Shown here: piece after piece, positions 32,628-41,095 of the stretch | Layout: every line of letters begins with the position of its first letter | Numbering within the stretch: position 1 is the stretch's first letter | Origin: Chryseobacterium sp. FP211-J200 | GTDB taxonomy: Bacteria; Bacteroidota; Bacteroidia; Flavobacteriales; Weeksellaceae | Assembly: GCF_001643375.1 (NCBI RefSeq) | Contig: NZ_LSHB01000078.1 | Location: 1 to 56,686, forward strand | Reading direction: 5' to 3' | DNA length: 56,686 nt | The notes under the pieces: generated by a model | What the model saw: the letters and a program-made list of their open reading frames with translations, nothing else | Database searches by the model: none | What the model was told of the DNA's origin: nothing | Made by a program: the position numbers and the translations under genes

Positions 32628-33224
32628 CTAATTTTTATCAATGTATTTATTAAAGATCAAAGATAGGATTTCGTAGTCTTTACCTTGTCCAAAAGTTTCA
32701 GTATGGGCAGTTGTTCCAATAATCTTATATTTATTACAGTTGACGTCAAGCTTGGCAACGCCGATCACCTTATCGTCTTTTTTGAATACTAATATATTTC
32801 TAAATGTTGGAAAACAGTCGAAATTAAGTCTGTCTCGTTCCGACCGTTCAGAAAACAAGCTGGTAAGATTTTGAAAATCAGAAGGGTCGATCTCTGATTT
32901 TTTATATCCGACTTTGTCAAGGTTGTTCAGAAAGTGGTCATCACTAATGTTTTCCGAAGTTTCATCAAGAATTAAGTTATATTTGATGCTATCCAATGCG
33001 GTCCTTCGAGTATTTAAAAGATTCGAAGCTGTGTGTTCGTCAATTTTAAGTTTGTAATAATCGATGGCGTCAAACTCGAAAAAAGGTTTCCCGGGATCTG
33101 GGTCAAGATTTTTGTTGATGAAGTTTTCTACTTCTTCCGAATTTGCTTTGGTTTCTTTCTTCGAAAAGTTGCAGGAAAACAGGCAAAAGATTACAATCAG
33201 AAAAATGCAATTGATGACTTTCAT
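32628..33224 (-). CDS. Lipoprotein of unknown function in the nad operon
   Basis: 198 residues with a lipoprotein signal (CIFLIVIFCLFSC, Cys at about residue 18). The mature part is mixed charged, with YYKLKIDEHTASNLLNTRRTALD and a C-terminal domain containing VFKKDDKVIGVAKLDVNC. No family was recognised. Its start overlaps the nadB stop by 1 nt, so it is translated from the same message. It is unlikely to act in NAD synthesis; it may be a passenger gene inserted in the operon together with the DUF1016 gene. Confidence 0.75.
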   Translation of the reverse strand: MKVINCIFLIVIFCLFSCNFSKKETKANSEEVENFINKNLDPDPGKPFFEFDAIDYYKLKIDEHTASNLLNTRRTALDSIKYNLILDETSENISDDHFLNNLDKVGYKKSEIDPSDFQNLTSLFSERSERDRLNFDCFPTFRNILVFKKDDKVIGVAKLDVNCNKYKIIGTTAHTETFGQGKDYEILSLIFNKYIDKN

Positions 33225-34819
33225 TACTCATTGATCAAAAGCGGTTTCGTAGCCAAATCCTTATTGTAAAAAGCACCTTTATTCTCTTTCATTTCCAAAG
33301 ATTGCTTGATGATCAAATAAGAAACATTCACAAGATTCCTTAATTCCGAAAGTTGAGGTGAAAGGATGGAATAATTATAAAGCTCTGTCACAGCTTCATA
33401 GATTTCGCGCTGTTTTTTCTTGGCTAATTCCAATCTTGTATTGCTTCTAACAATCGCAACCAAATCGCTCATCATTTCCTGAAGTTGCTTTCTGAGGTAA
33501 GTCACGAGAACCATTTCGTCCATCATTTTCATTCCCTCTTCATTCCATTCCGGAACGGCTTTCAAGTCATCGAAGTTGAAATCATTTTCTTTCAACAATT
33601 CAACCGTTTTCATCGCCGCGTTGTGACCAAAAACCAAACCTTCTAATAAGGAATTCGAAGCTAAACGGTTCGCGCCATGAAGTCCGGAATTGGTACATTC
33701 TCCAACTGCAAAAAGATTTTTGATGGATGATTGTCCATTTTTATCTGTATCAATTCCGCCCATCAAATAATGGCAAGCCGGTACCACGGGAATCAATTCC
33801 TTCATCGGGTCGATGCCTTCATCCAAACATTTTTTGTAGATATTCGGAAAATGATGGATGAATTTTTCCTTGTCCATACCTCTGCAATCCAAACCAACGT
33901 AATCATCGCCAGAAATTTTCAGTTCATTATCAATTCCTCTTGCAACGATGTCGCGGGAAGCCAATTCCTCGCGCTCATCATATTTCTGCATAAAAGGTTT
34001 GCCGGATTTCGTTCTCAGTTTTGCACCATCGCCACGAACAGCTTCGGAAATCAAAAACAACATTCCATCACGTTTGGAATACATCGCCGTCGGATGAAAC
34101 TGATAATATTGCATATTCGAAACTTTTCCCTGAGCTCTGTGAACAAAGGCAATTCCGTCTCCTGTTGCTATGATTGGGTTGGTCGTGTTTTTATAAACGT
34201 GACCCGCACCGCCAGTTGCTACCAAAGTGATCTTCGAAGTGATCTTTTTGATTTTCTTATTTTTCTCATCCAGAATATAAGCACCGTAACCGTGGATGTT
34301 TCCCTTGTCCAATTCTTTACCTGGAACATGGTGTTGGGTAATCAGGTCGATGACATAATGATGAGGCAGCATTTCTATATTGGGAGAATTTCTGATTGTC
34401 TCCAGAAGCGCTCTTTCAATCTCAAAACCGGTGATGTCTTTATGATGCACGATTCGATTTTCCGTGTGTCCACCTTCTCTTCCGAGTGAATACTGACCTT
34501 TTTCCTGGTCAAATTTTGCGCCCCATTCAACAATTTCATTGAATCTGAGTGGTGCTTCTTCCACAACAGTTCTCACGATTTCTGGGTCGTTGATGTAATC
34601 GCCGGCCCGCAATGTGTCGTCTATATGTTTCTGAAAATTATCTTTGGAAAAATCTGTTACGACTGCCAATCCGCCTTGTGCATATTTGGTATTGCTCTCG
34701 TCCTCGTTGGATTTTGTAACGATGGTTATTTTTGTTTCTGGTAGTTGTTCGGAGATCTTGATGGCGTAAGATAAGCCTGAGATTCCGGAACCAATTACAA
34801 GAACGTCTGTTTTTATCAT
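33224..34819 (-). CDS. nadB: L-aspartate oxidase
   Basis: 531 residues. This flavoenzyme oxidises L-aspartate to iminoaspartate, the first step of de novo NAD synthesis. The FAD loop is VIGSGISGLSYAIKI at the N-terminus. The succinate-dehydrogenase-like segments SGLHGANRLASNSLLEGLVFG and REGGHTENRIVHHKD are present, and VPACHYLMGGIDTD lies near the active site. It is the first gene of the nadB-lipoprotein-DUF1016-nadC group. Aspartate oxidase is distinguished from SdhA by length and these signatures. Confidence 0.95.
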   Translation of the reverse strand: MIKTDVLVIGSGISGLSYAIKISEQLPETKITIVTKSNEDESNTKYAQGGLAVVTDFSKDNFQKHIDDTLRAGDYINDPEIVRTVVEEAPLRFNEIVEWGAKFDQEKGQYSLGREGGHTENRIVHHKDITGFEIERALLETIRNSPNIEMLPHHYVIDLITQHHVPGKELDKGNIHGYGAYILDEKNKKIKKITSKITLVATGGAGHVYKNTTNPIIATGDGIAFVHRAQGKVSNMQYYQFHPTAMYSKRDGMLFLISEAVRGDGAKLRTKSGKPFMQKYDEREELASRDIVARGIDNELKISGDDYVGLDCRGMDKEKFIHHFPNIYKKCLDEGIDPMKELIPVVPACHYLMGGIDTDKNGQSSIKNLFAVGECTNSGLHGANRLASNSLLEGLVFGHNAAMKTVELLKENDFNFDDLKAVPEWNEEGMKMMDEMVLVTYLRKQLQEMMSDLVAIVRSNTRLELAKKKQREIYEAVTELYNYSILSPQLSELRNLVNVSYLIIKQSLEMKENKGAFYNKDLATKPLLINE

Positions 34820-34871
34820 AAATAATAATTACTATCCTCAAATAGATCTGAGGTAATTCAAAAGAATAAAG

Positions 34872-35498
34872 TTATAAGAATTTGATGAACTTATCCGCAG
34901 GTTTTCTCACTTTTTTGAAATTCTGAAAATTATCATCTTCCGCTCTGTAACCTAAAGTCAGAACAACGGTAATTTTTTCGGTGTCCCTATCTATTTTCAA
35001 AAGGTCTTCCAAAATGTCAGATTTGAAGCCTTCCATTGGGCAACTGTCGATATTCTCCTGTGCAGAGGCCATTATCAAAGAGCCAAGAACGATATAACTT
35101 TGTTTTTCGGACCAACTTTCCATTTCTTGAGAAGTTTGATTTTCTAATTGAGAATTGATATTATTCCTAAAAGCAACCAACTGTTCCAGCGTCACGCCTC
35201 GTTCATTGATAATATGGTTAAAATAATTATCAACGTATTCCTTATTAATATTGGTCTTCGAAACCAAGGCGATCAAATGGGAACAAGTGGAAATCTGAGA
35301 CGGATTGTAAAAAGCAGGGATCAGTTTCTGAATCGTTTCATCATTCTCCACCACCAAAAGATGATACGGTTGCAATCCTTGTGAACTTACAGAAAGTCGA
35401 CCAGCTTCCAAGATATTGTTCAGTTTTTCCGAGGAAATTTTTTGTCCGTTAAATCTTTTTACAGAATATCGCCAGTTAAGTGCTTCTAAATAATTCAT
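34872..35498 (-). CDS. Nitroreductase family NAD(P)H oxidoreductase
   Basis: 208 residues of the FMN-dependent nitroreductase fold (NfsB-like). The N-terminal FMN-binding pattern NWRYSVKRFNGQKIS is followed by SSQGLQPYHLLVVEN. The PMEGF segment near residue 165 and the C-terminal LTLGYRAEDD are typical. It reduces nitro compounds or quinones, or has an undefined redox role, in the cytoplasm. A -7 box TATATTTG lies only four bases before the ATG, so the message is predicted to be leaderless. It is monocistronic; the nadB start lies 53 bp downstream on the same strand. Confidence 0.9.
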   Translation of the reverse strand: MNYLEALNWRYSVKRFNGQKISSEKLNNILEAGRLSVSSQGLQPYHLLVVENDETIQKLIPAFYNPSQISTCSHLIALVSKTNINKEYVDNYFNHIINERGVTLEQLVAFRNNINSQLENQTSQEMESWSEKQSYIVLGSLIMASAQENIDSCPMEGFKSDILEDLLKIDRDTEKITVVLTLGYRAEDDNFQNFKKVRKPADKFIKFL

Positions 35499-35502
35499 AT
35501 AA

Positions 35503-35510
35503 CAAATATA
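35503..35510 (-). promoter_or_regulatory. -7 box of the nitroreductase gene
   Basis: TATATTTG on the minus strand, four bases before the ATG at 35498. It predicts transcription from the start codon or one base before it. Confidence 0.6.
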
Positions 35511-35697
35511 AGGAATTTGATATTTTGGTTAGAATCATTTTAAATAATGAATCATTCCTAACCGGATTTTTTAAATCATTCATTGCAAAGGCTTTATGAC
35601 AAAGGTTTTCGCAATATTTCATTTTAATCGATTTTAAATCAAATCATTAGCCAAGACCGCGCCGAAACCAAAAAGTTATAAACATTAAGTATAAAAG

Positions 35698-35722
35698 TGG
35701 GCGAAAGTGGTAAAATGTGGTA
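35698..35722 (+). promoter_or_regulatory. MraZ operator: three 10-bp-spaced repeats
   Basis: TGGGC at 35698, TGGTA at 35708 and TGGTA at 35718, with exactly 5-bp spacers. This matches the MraZ recognition pattern described in other bacteria, TGGGN repeats with 5-bp spacers. It sits immediately upstream of the mraZ -7 box, where bound MraZ would block transcription of the dcw cluster. Confidence 0.75.
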
Positions 35723-35732
35723 GAAATTTATA

Positions 35733-35740
35733 TAAATTTG
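35733..35740 (+). promoter_or_regulatory. -7 box of mraZ / dcw promoter
   Basis: TAAATTTG, six bases before the mraZ ATG (35747) and ten bases after the last operator repeat. Confidence 0.65.
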
Positions 35741-35746
35741 CTCCAA

Positions 35747-36214
35747 ATGAAAAACTTCATTGGAACATACGAGTGCAAAATAGATGACAAAGGGCGCATC
35801 AAACTGCCTGCTTCGCTTACGAAGCAGATGGAACATTTTGCAGATGAGCCATTTGTGATAAAGCGGTCGGTGTTTCAGAAGTGTTTGGAGGTGTATCCGA
35901 TGCAGCCTTGGGAAAAACTGATGGGAAAAATAAACGGTCTGAACCGATTTATCAAAAAAAATGCTGATTTCATCAGGATGTTTACCGCTGGTGTGAAAAC
36001 CGTGGAGATGGATAATGTTGGTCGTCTGCAAATCAGCAAAGATCTGACGCAGTATGCCGGTCTTGCTAAAGAGATCGTCATCACAAGTGCCGGCGAACTC
36101 TTCGAGATCTGGGACAAAGATTCTTACGAGCAAGTGATTGCGGTCAGTGAAATTGATTTTGCGAATCTTGCCGAAGACGTAATGGGAAATCTCGATTCGG
36201 AAGAGTCGAATTAA
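35747..36214 (+). CDS. mraZ: Transcriptional regulator MraZ
   Basis: 155 residues from ATG 35747. It has two tandem SpoVT/AbrB-like DNA-binding domains; the first opens FIGTYECKIDDKGRIKLPA and the second has VEMDNVGRLQISKDL. MraZ forms ring-shaped oligomers and represses its own operon by binding repeats at the promoter. It is the first gene of the dcw cluster and is followed by rsmH. An earlier in-frame start at 35717 would fall inside the operator and is rejected. Confidence 0.95.
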   Translation: MKNFIGTYECKIDDKGRIKLPASLTKQMEHFADEPFVIKRSVFQKCLEVYPMQPWEKLMGKINGLNRFIKKNADFIRMFTAGVKTVEMDNVGRLQISKDLTQYAGLAKEIVITSAGELFEIWDKDSYEQVIAVSEIDFANLAEDVMGNLDSEESN

Positions 36215-36277
36215 TAATTAAGAGGGGATAAATTCAAGATCTATCAACTCTGAACTAACAACTATCAACTAAACAAA

Positions 36278-37171
36278 ATGTATCATAATCCAGTCTTATT
36301 AAAACAAAGCGTAGATGCTCTGGTAACCAATCCGGACGGTGTTTACGTGGATTGTACTTTTGGTGGTGGAGGTCACTCGAGAGAGATTTTGAGTCGGCTT
36401 TCTGACAAAGGAAAGCTGTTTTCTTTTGACCAGGATTTGGATGCTTTGAAGAATACAATTGACGATCCGAGATTCACTTTGGTCAATCAGAATTTTCGGT
36501 TTTTGGAAAATTCGATGTTGGCTTATGGGATTTCTCAGGTGGATGGGATTCTGGCGGATTTGGGCGTTTCTTCTCATCAGTTTGATGAAGCGGAACGTGG
36601 TTTTTCTATCAGAAGCAACGCGCCGCTTGATATGAGAATGAACGTCATGCAAGGTCTTGATGCCAAAAAAATCATCAATGAGTATGAAGAGGAAGACCTA
36701 GCAAATATTCTTTATCAATACGGGGAATTGAGAGAATCTCGAAAATTGGCAAGAGAAATCGTTCATCACAGGAAAACTAAAAAAATCAACACGACAGAAG
36801 AATTGAAAGGTCTGTTCAGTTATATCCCGGCTTTTAAGCAGAACAAATTTTTTGCTCAGATTTTTCAGGCCATCAGAATCGAGGTGAATCAAGAACTGGA
36901 GGTTTTGAAAGAAATGCTGGTTCAGTCTTACAAGATTTTGAAAACCGACGGACGATTGGTCGTGATTTCTTACCACTCATTAGAAGACAGATTGGTAAAA
37001 CGTTTCCTGAAAAATGGAATGTTCGAAGGTGAACCGCCGCGTGATATCTACGGGAATTACAAAAAGACTTTTGAATTATTAAAGACAAAAGCAATCATCC
37101 CGGACGACGAAGAAATAGAAGAAAACTCACGCGCCAGAAGCGCAAAAATGAGAATAGGAACAAAATTATAG
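36278..37171 (+). CDS. rsmH: 16S rRNA (cytosine(1402)-N4)-methyltransferase
   Basis: 297 residues. This SAM-dependent enzyme methylates C1402 in the ribosome decoding centre. The SAM-binding loop is DCTFGGGGHSREIL at about residues 25-38. LADLGVSSHQFDEAERGFS and the C-terminal VISYHSLEDRLVKRF are family hallmarks. It is the second gene of the dcw cluster, as in most bacteria. A 79-bp gap to ftsL contains a long imperfect inverted repeat. Confidence 0.96.
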   Translation: MYHNPVLLKQSVDALVTNPDGVYVDCTFGGGGHSREILSRLSDKGKLFSFDQDLDALKNTIDDPRFTLVNQNFRFLENSMLAYGISQVDGILADLGVSSHQFDEAERGFSIRSNAPLDMRMNVMQGLDAKKIINEYEEEDLANILYQYGELRESRKLAREIVHHRKTKKINTTEELKGLFSYIPAFKQNKFFAQIFQAIRIEVNQELEVLKEMLVQSYKILKTDGRLVVISYHSLEDRLVKRFLKNGMFEGEPPRDIYGNYKKTFELLKTKAIIPDDEEIEENSRARSAKMRIGTKL

Positions 37172-37250
37172 TTGATGATTGATAGATGATGAATGATTTA
37201 ATTCGTCGCTTTATCAATTATCATTAATCAATTATCATTTATAAAATCAG
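37172..37250. repeat. Imperfect inverted repeat between rsmH and ftsL
   Basis: The left arm consists of TGATGATTGATAGATGATGA and the right arm of ATCATTAATCAATTATCA, which pair with several mismatches. The arms are made of short tandem TGAT/ATCA units. No T run follows. Confidence 0.65.
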
Positions 37251-37616
37251 TTGGCAAAATTAACTCAAAACAAACAGAAGAGACTCACTTTTATGGATAT
37301 CATAAAAGGGAATTTCCTTAATCGTGATGAGGTAAAAGCGCATTACAAATATTTCCTGTTCATTTTCGGACTTTTGATGGTGATGATTTACAGCAACCAT
37401 TTGGTCAACACAAAAATTGAACACGTCAACAAGCTGAAAGAAGAAACAGAAGAGTACAAGTCGCGAAATGCGTACGCACAAAGCAGACTGATAAAAATTA
37501 GAATGGAATCCGAACTGGGAAAAGAAATGGTTCAGGATTCTTTGGTGAGTTTGGAAAGCCACCCGATGAAATTATTGATAAAAGCGGATAGCACAGATGA
37601 TAAAGCAACCAGATAA
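37251..37616 (+). CDS. ftsL: FtsL-like divisome protein
   Basis: 121 residues: a short basic cytoplasmic tail, one membrane helix at about 34-55 (YFLFIFGLLMVMIYSNHLV), then a periplasmic coiled-coil (EHVNKLKEETEEYKSRNAYAQ). This is the topology of FtsL, which with FtsQ and FtsB-like proteins activates septal wall synthesis. The identity rests on topology and position between rsmH and the PBP gene, as sequence is poorly conserved. The start is TTG 37251; ATG 37293 (MDIIKGN) is a plausible alternative. It overlaps the next gene by 20 nt. Confidence 0.82.
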   Translation: MAKLTQNKQKRLTFMDIIKGNFLNRDEVKAHYKYFLFIFGLLMVMIYSNHLVNTKIEHVNKLKEETEEYKSRNAYAQSRLIKIRMESELGKEMVQDSLVSLESHPMKLLIKADSTDDKATR

Positions 37617-39594
37617 CAATTACGAAAAAAAACGTTCCAATGCGCTGAAGTGGGGCTACCTTTTTGTTTTGGGAGCTTTCATTCTGTTTGTCATTTTTTT
37701 AGGGAGAATTTTAGTTCTTCAGAATACCAATGTTCAGGAGTTTGAGGATAATTATATCAGCAAAAATTACCGAGAAGCAACCTTGAAAGCTGCTCGTGGA
37801 AACCTTTTCGCTTCCAACGGTTCCATTTTGGCGACAACGGTGATGCGTTATGATGTCTATCTGGATTTCAAATCGATGAGAGATACGATCTATTCCAATA
37901 ATATCACGGCTTTGACGGATTCTCTCAGCAAGATGTTCGACAAACCGAGAAGTTATTTCCGCGCAAGATTGGACGCTCAGAACAAAAAGAATAACCAATA
38001 TTATCTTCTGGCCAAAGGACTTGACTTCGATGAATATGATAGAATCCGAGAATTCCCAATCTTCAAAAAAGGGAAAAATAAAGGTGGTTTCATCGTGGAA
38101 AGAAATTTCCGAAGAGAACTGGCGACCACTCAGATCGGAGCCGGAACAATAGGAGCTGACAATGGAGAATCGAAATCGGGACTGGAAGGCGCTTTCAGCA
38201 AATTCTTAACTGGGATTGATGGGAAAAGATTAGAGCAGAGGATCAACTCGTCTCAATGGAAACCAATTGATTACTGGAAAGTTCAGGAGCCGATTGACGG
38301 TCAGGATGTGTACACGACTTTGGATTTGAGGATTCAGGATATTGCGCATACAGCTTTGGAAAACCAATTGATAAAATTTGATGCAGACCACGGAAGTGTG
38401 GTGGTGATGGAAGTTGCAACAGGAAAGGTAAAGGCAATGGTCAACCTGAGAAGAACTGAGCCGGGAATCTATGTTGATGCTTACAATTATACCGTAAAGG
38501 ACGCTCAGGAACCAGGTTCCACTTTCAAAACGGTTTCACTTTTAGCAGCGATGGATGATGGTTTCATTGATGAAAATACCAAGGTCAACATCGGAAACGG
38601 AATCTGGAATTATGCAGGTCAAAGAATTACAGATGGTCACGGAGGAGGAACTTACGATGTGAGCGATGTTTTGGCAAAATCCAGCAACGTTGGTGCTGCT
38701 AAAATTATTACACAACACTATGCCGATAAGCCACAGGTTTTCATAGATCATTTGAAACGTTGGAAGATGTTCGATAAAATGCAAATCGAATTACCGGGAA
38801 TTGCAAAACCATCGATCCAGACGCCACAAAGTAAACGTTGGAACAAAGCGACTTTGGCTTCTTTGGGTTATGGCTATTCATCAAGCTTTCCATTGTTGCA
38901 AATGGTGACTTTCTATAACGGAATTGCCAACAAAGGCAAAATGGTAAAGCCGCTTTTCATTGATAAAATAATGAAGGATGGAAACATTTTGTACAGTGCA
39001 AAACCAGAAGTAATGGTTAAGAAAATGGCATCTGACAAAGCAATTACAATGATGACCAGCGCGCTCACAAAAGCCGTTGAAAAAGGAACAGCAAAAAGTA
39101 TCTATACGCCAAATCTGAAAATTGCCGGCAAAACGGGAACTGCACGGATTTTATATTGGTTACCTGGACCAATGAGATATCAGGCTTCTTTTGCAGGTTT
39201 TTATCCGTCCGATAATCCTAAATATACGTGTATTGTGGTAGTAAATCAGCCGGACAAATCGAAAGGTTATGCGGGAGGAACTGTTTCAGCACCAGTTTTC
39301 AAAGAGATTGCAGGAAAGACTTTTTTGAAAACGCCTTTGAATGTTGAGAAAGAATTGTTGGTGGAGCATAAAGTTGACTTGAGTAAAATGATCGAGCCTA
39401 ATGTAAAGGTCAGTATCAAAAAGGATTCAATGCCAAAATTGGTTGGAATGATTGGGAAAAATGTGATTCCACAACTTGAAAATTTAGGCTACAGAGTGGA
39501 TTACAAAGGTGTTGGTAAAATAACAGGACAGTTTCCGGCGGAAGGCGCAACAATCGGGAAAAACCAAAAGATTTATTTGAATCTTCAAAACTAA
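37597..39594 (+). CDS. ftsI: FtsI-type penicillin-binding protein (transpeptidase)
   Basis: 665 residues. One N-terminal membrane helix (ALKWGYLFVLGAFILFVIFL), a dimerisation domain, then the transpeptidase domain with the three active-site motifs: STFK at 308-311 (nucleophile Ser308), SSN at 362-364 and KTGT at 512-515. A C-terminal PASTA-like domain occupies about 605-665 (MPKLVGMIGKNVIPQLENLGYRV). It crosslinks septal peptidoglycan and pairs with FtsW. In Bacteroidota this class B PBP in the dcw cluster is the FtsI (PBP3) equivalent. Confidence 0.94.
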   Translation: MIKQPDNNYEKKRSNALKWGYLFVLGAFILFVIFLGRILVLQNTNVQEFEDNYISKNYREATLKAARGNLFASNGSILATTVMRYDVYLDFKSMRDTIYSNNITALTDSLSKMFDKPRSYFRARLDAQNKKNNQYYLLAKGLDFDEYDRIREFPIFKKGKNKGGFIVERNFRRELATTQIGAGTIGADNGESKSGLEGAFSKFLTGIDGKRLEQRINSSQWKPIDYWKVQEPIDGQDVYTTLDLRIQDIAHTALENQLIKFDADHGSVVVMEVATGKVKAMVNLRRTEPGIYVDAYNYTVKDAQEPGSTFKTVSLLAAMDDGFIDENTKVNIGNGIWNYAGQRITDGHGGGTYDVSDVLAKSSNVGAAKIITQHYADKPQVFIDHLKRWKMFDKMQIELPGIAKPSIQTPQSKRWNKATLASLGYGYSSSFPLLQMVTFYNGIANKGKMVKPLFIDKIMKDGNILYSAKPEVMVKKMASDKAITMMTSALTKAVEKGTAKSIYTPNLKIAGKTGTARILYWLPGPMRYQASFAGFYPSDNPKYTCIVVVNQPDKSKGYAGGTVSAPVFKEIAGKTFLKTPLNVEKELLVEHKVDLSKMIEPNVKVSIKKDSMPKLVGMIGKNVIPQLENLGYRVDYKGVGKITGQFPAEGATIGKNQKIYLNLQN

Positions 39595-39619
39595 AAATTA
39601 AAGCGAAAGCTTATTATAT

Positions 39620-41089
39620 ATGACTTTAAAAGACTTATTACAAAGAATCCAGGTTTTGGAAACAATCGGAACACTTGCACTGAGCGAAGTCGAAGTGTCG
39701 GAATTGGTTTTCGACAGCAGAAAAGTTGTTGAAGATTCTTTGTATGTGGCATTGAAAGGAACCGTTTCCGACGGACATGCTTACATCAATTCTTCCATCG
39801 AAAAAGGTGCGAAAGTAATTGTTTGTGAAGAATTGCCTTCAGAAATTAATGATGAGGTGACTTACATTAAAGTTGAGGATTCTTCAAAAGCATTAGGGCA
39901 TTTGGCCTCTAACTTTTACGGAAATCCTTCTCAGAAATTAAAATTAATCGGCGTCACCGGAACCAACGGAAAAACGACGGTAACGACTTTGTTGTTTGAT
40001 ATTTTCAAAACGTTGGGATATCAATCCGCTTTGATTTCGACTGTTGAATATAGAATCGGAGACGAAATTATCCCTTCAACTCACACAACTCCGGATGTTA
40101 TTCGTCTTAATCAAATGCTAGCAAAAGCGGTTGAAATCGGTTGTGAATATGCTTTTATGGAAGTCAGTTCTCACGGGATTTCTCAAAACAGAACCGAAGG
40201 ATTGCATTTCAAAGTGGCTGGTTTTACGAATATCACGCACGACCATTTGGATTATCATAAAACGTTTCAGAACTACATCTACGCGAAGAAGAGATTCTTT
40301 GACGAGTTGGAAGATTCTGCAATTGCTATCACAAATGCTGATGATAAGAACGGTTTGGTAATGCTTCAAAATACAAAAGCAAAAAAGAAAACTTTCGCTT
40401 TGAAAACAATGGCAGATTTCCACGGAAAAGTGCTGGAAGTGGACTTCAATGGAATGTTGCTGAATTTCAATAACAAAGAATTTTGGACAACATTGACGGG
40501 GAAATTCAATGCTTCGAATTTACTTTTAGCTTACGGAATTGCCTTGGAATTAGGAATGAATGAAGATGAGGTTTTGCAGGCGATTTCTGTTCTTCAACGC
40601 GTGAATGGCCGTTTCGAAACGATAAAATCCAACGGCGGAATTTTCTTCGTAGTTGACTATTCTCACACGCCGGATGCGTTGGAAAATGTGTTGGACAGCA
40701 TCAACGAAATCAGAACGAAAAACGAACGATTGATTTGTGTTTTCGGTTGTGGAGGCGACAGAGACAAAACCAAACGTCCAGAAATGGGAGATATTGCGAC
40801 CAAGAAATCAACGTTGGCAATCATCACTTCGGACAATCCAAGAACGGAGGACCCAGCGCAAATCATTAAAGAAATTGAAGCCGGAATTCAGCCTCAGAAT
40901 TTCAGCAAATACACTTCGATTCCAGATAGAAGAGAAGCGATAAAAATGGCCATCAAATTTGCTGAACCAAAGGATATCGTCGTAGTTGCAGGAAAAGGCC
41001 ACGAAACGTATCAGGAAATCAATGGCGTGAAACATCATTTTGATGACAAAGAGACGATTAGAGAACTATTACAATTAATGGGAAAATAA
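39620..41089 (+). CDS. murE: UDP-MurNAc-tripeptide ligase (meso-DAP adding)
   Basis: 489 residues. It adds the third amino acid to UDP-MurNAc-L-Ala-D-Glu in the cytoplasm. The ATP loop is GVTGTNGKTTVTT with Lys118. The substrate-selecting motif is DNPR at 405-408 (DNPRTEDP), the form found in meso-diaminopimelate ligases, whereas lysine-adding enzymes differ here. So the wall should be mDAP type, consistent with asd and the NlpC/P60 peptidase in this window. It starts 25 nt after ftsI. Confidence 0.96.
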   Translation: MTLKDLLQRIQVLETIGTLALSEVEVSELVFDSRKVVEDSLYVALKGTVSDGHAYINSSIEKGAKVIVCEELPSEINDEVTYIKVEDSSKALGHLASNFYGNPSQKLKLIGVTGTNGKTTVTTLLFDIFKTLGYQSALISTVEYRIGDEIIPSTHTTPDVIRLNQMLAKAVEIGCEYAFMEVSSHGISQNRTEGLHFKVAGFTNITHDHLDYHKTFQNYIYAKKRFFDELEDSAIAITNADDKNGLVMLQNTKAKKKTFALKTMADFHGKVLEVDFNGMLLNFNNKEFWTTLTGKFNASNLLLAYGIALELGMNEDEVLQAISVLQRVNGRFETIKSNGGIFFVVDYSHTPDALENVLDSINEIRTKNERLICVFGCGGDRDKTKRPEMGDIATKKSTLAIITSDNPRTEDPAQIIKEIEAGIQPQNFSKYTSIPDRREAIKMAIKFAEPKDIVVVAGKGHETYQEINGVKHHFDDKETIRELLQLMGK

Positions 41090-41095
41090 GAAAAT

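Noticed and set aside
33731-34489. A 252-codon open frame on the plus strand across nadB
   Set aside because: It lies wholly antisense to nadB, whose protein has clear FAD and active-site motifs. Its own product is basic and cysteine/histidine-rich with no domain pattern. It is a shadow of the nadB codon usage.
35527-35563. A hairpin GGTTAG to CTAACC upstream of mraZ
   Set aside because: Only the outer 6 bp pair well and the interior pairing is poor, so I do not report it as a feature.
35717-35746. An upstream in-frame start for mraZ
   Set aside because: It falls inside the MraZ operator and promoter; the family N-terminus begins at ATG 35747.
37251-37292. Alternative later start (ATG 37293) for the FtsL-like protein
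   Set aside because: Not fully excluded. The TTG start gives a basic cytoplasmic tail usual for FtsL, so I kept it, but either could be right.
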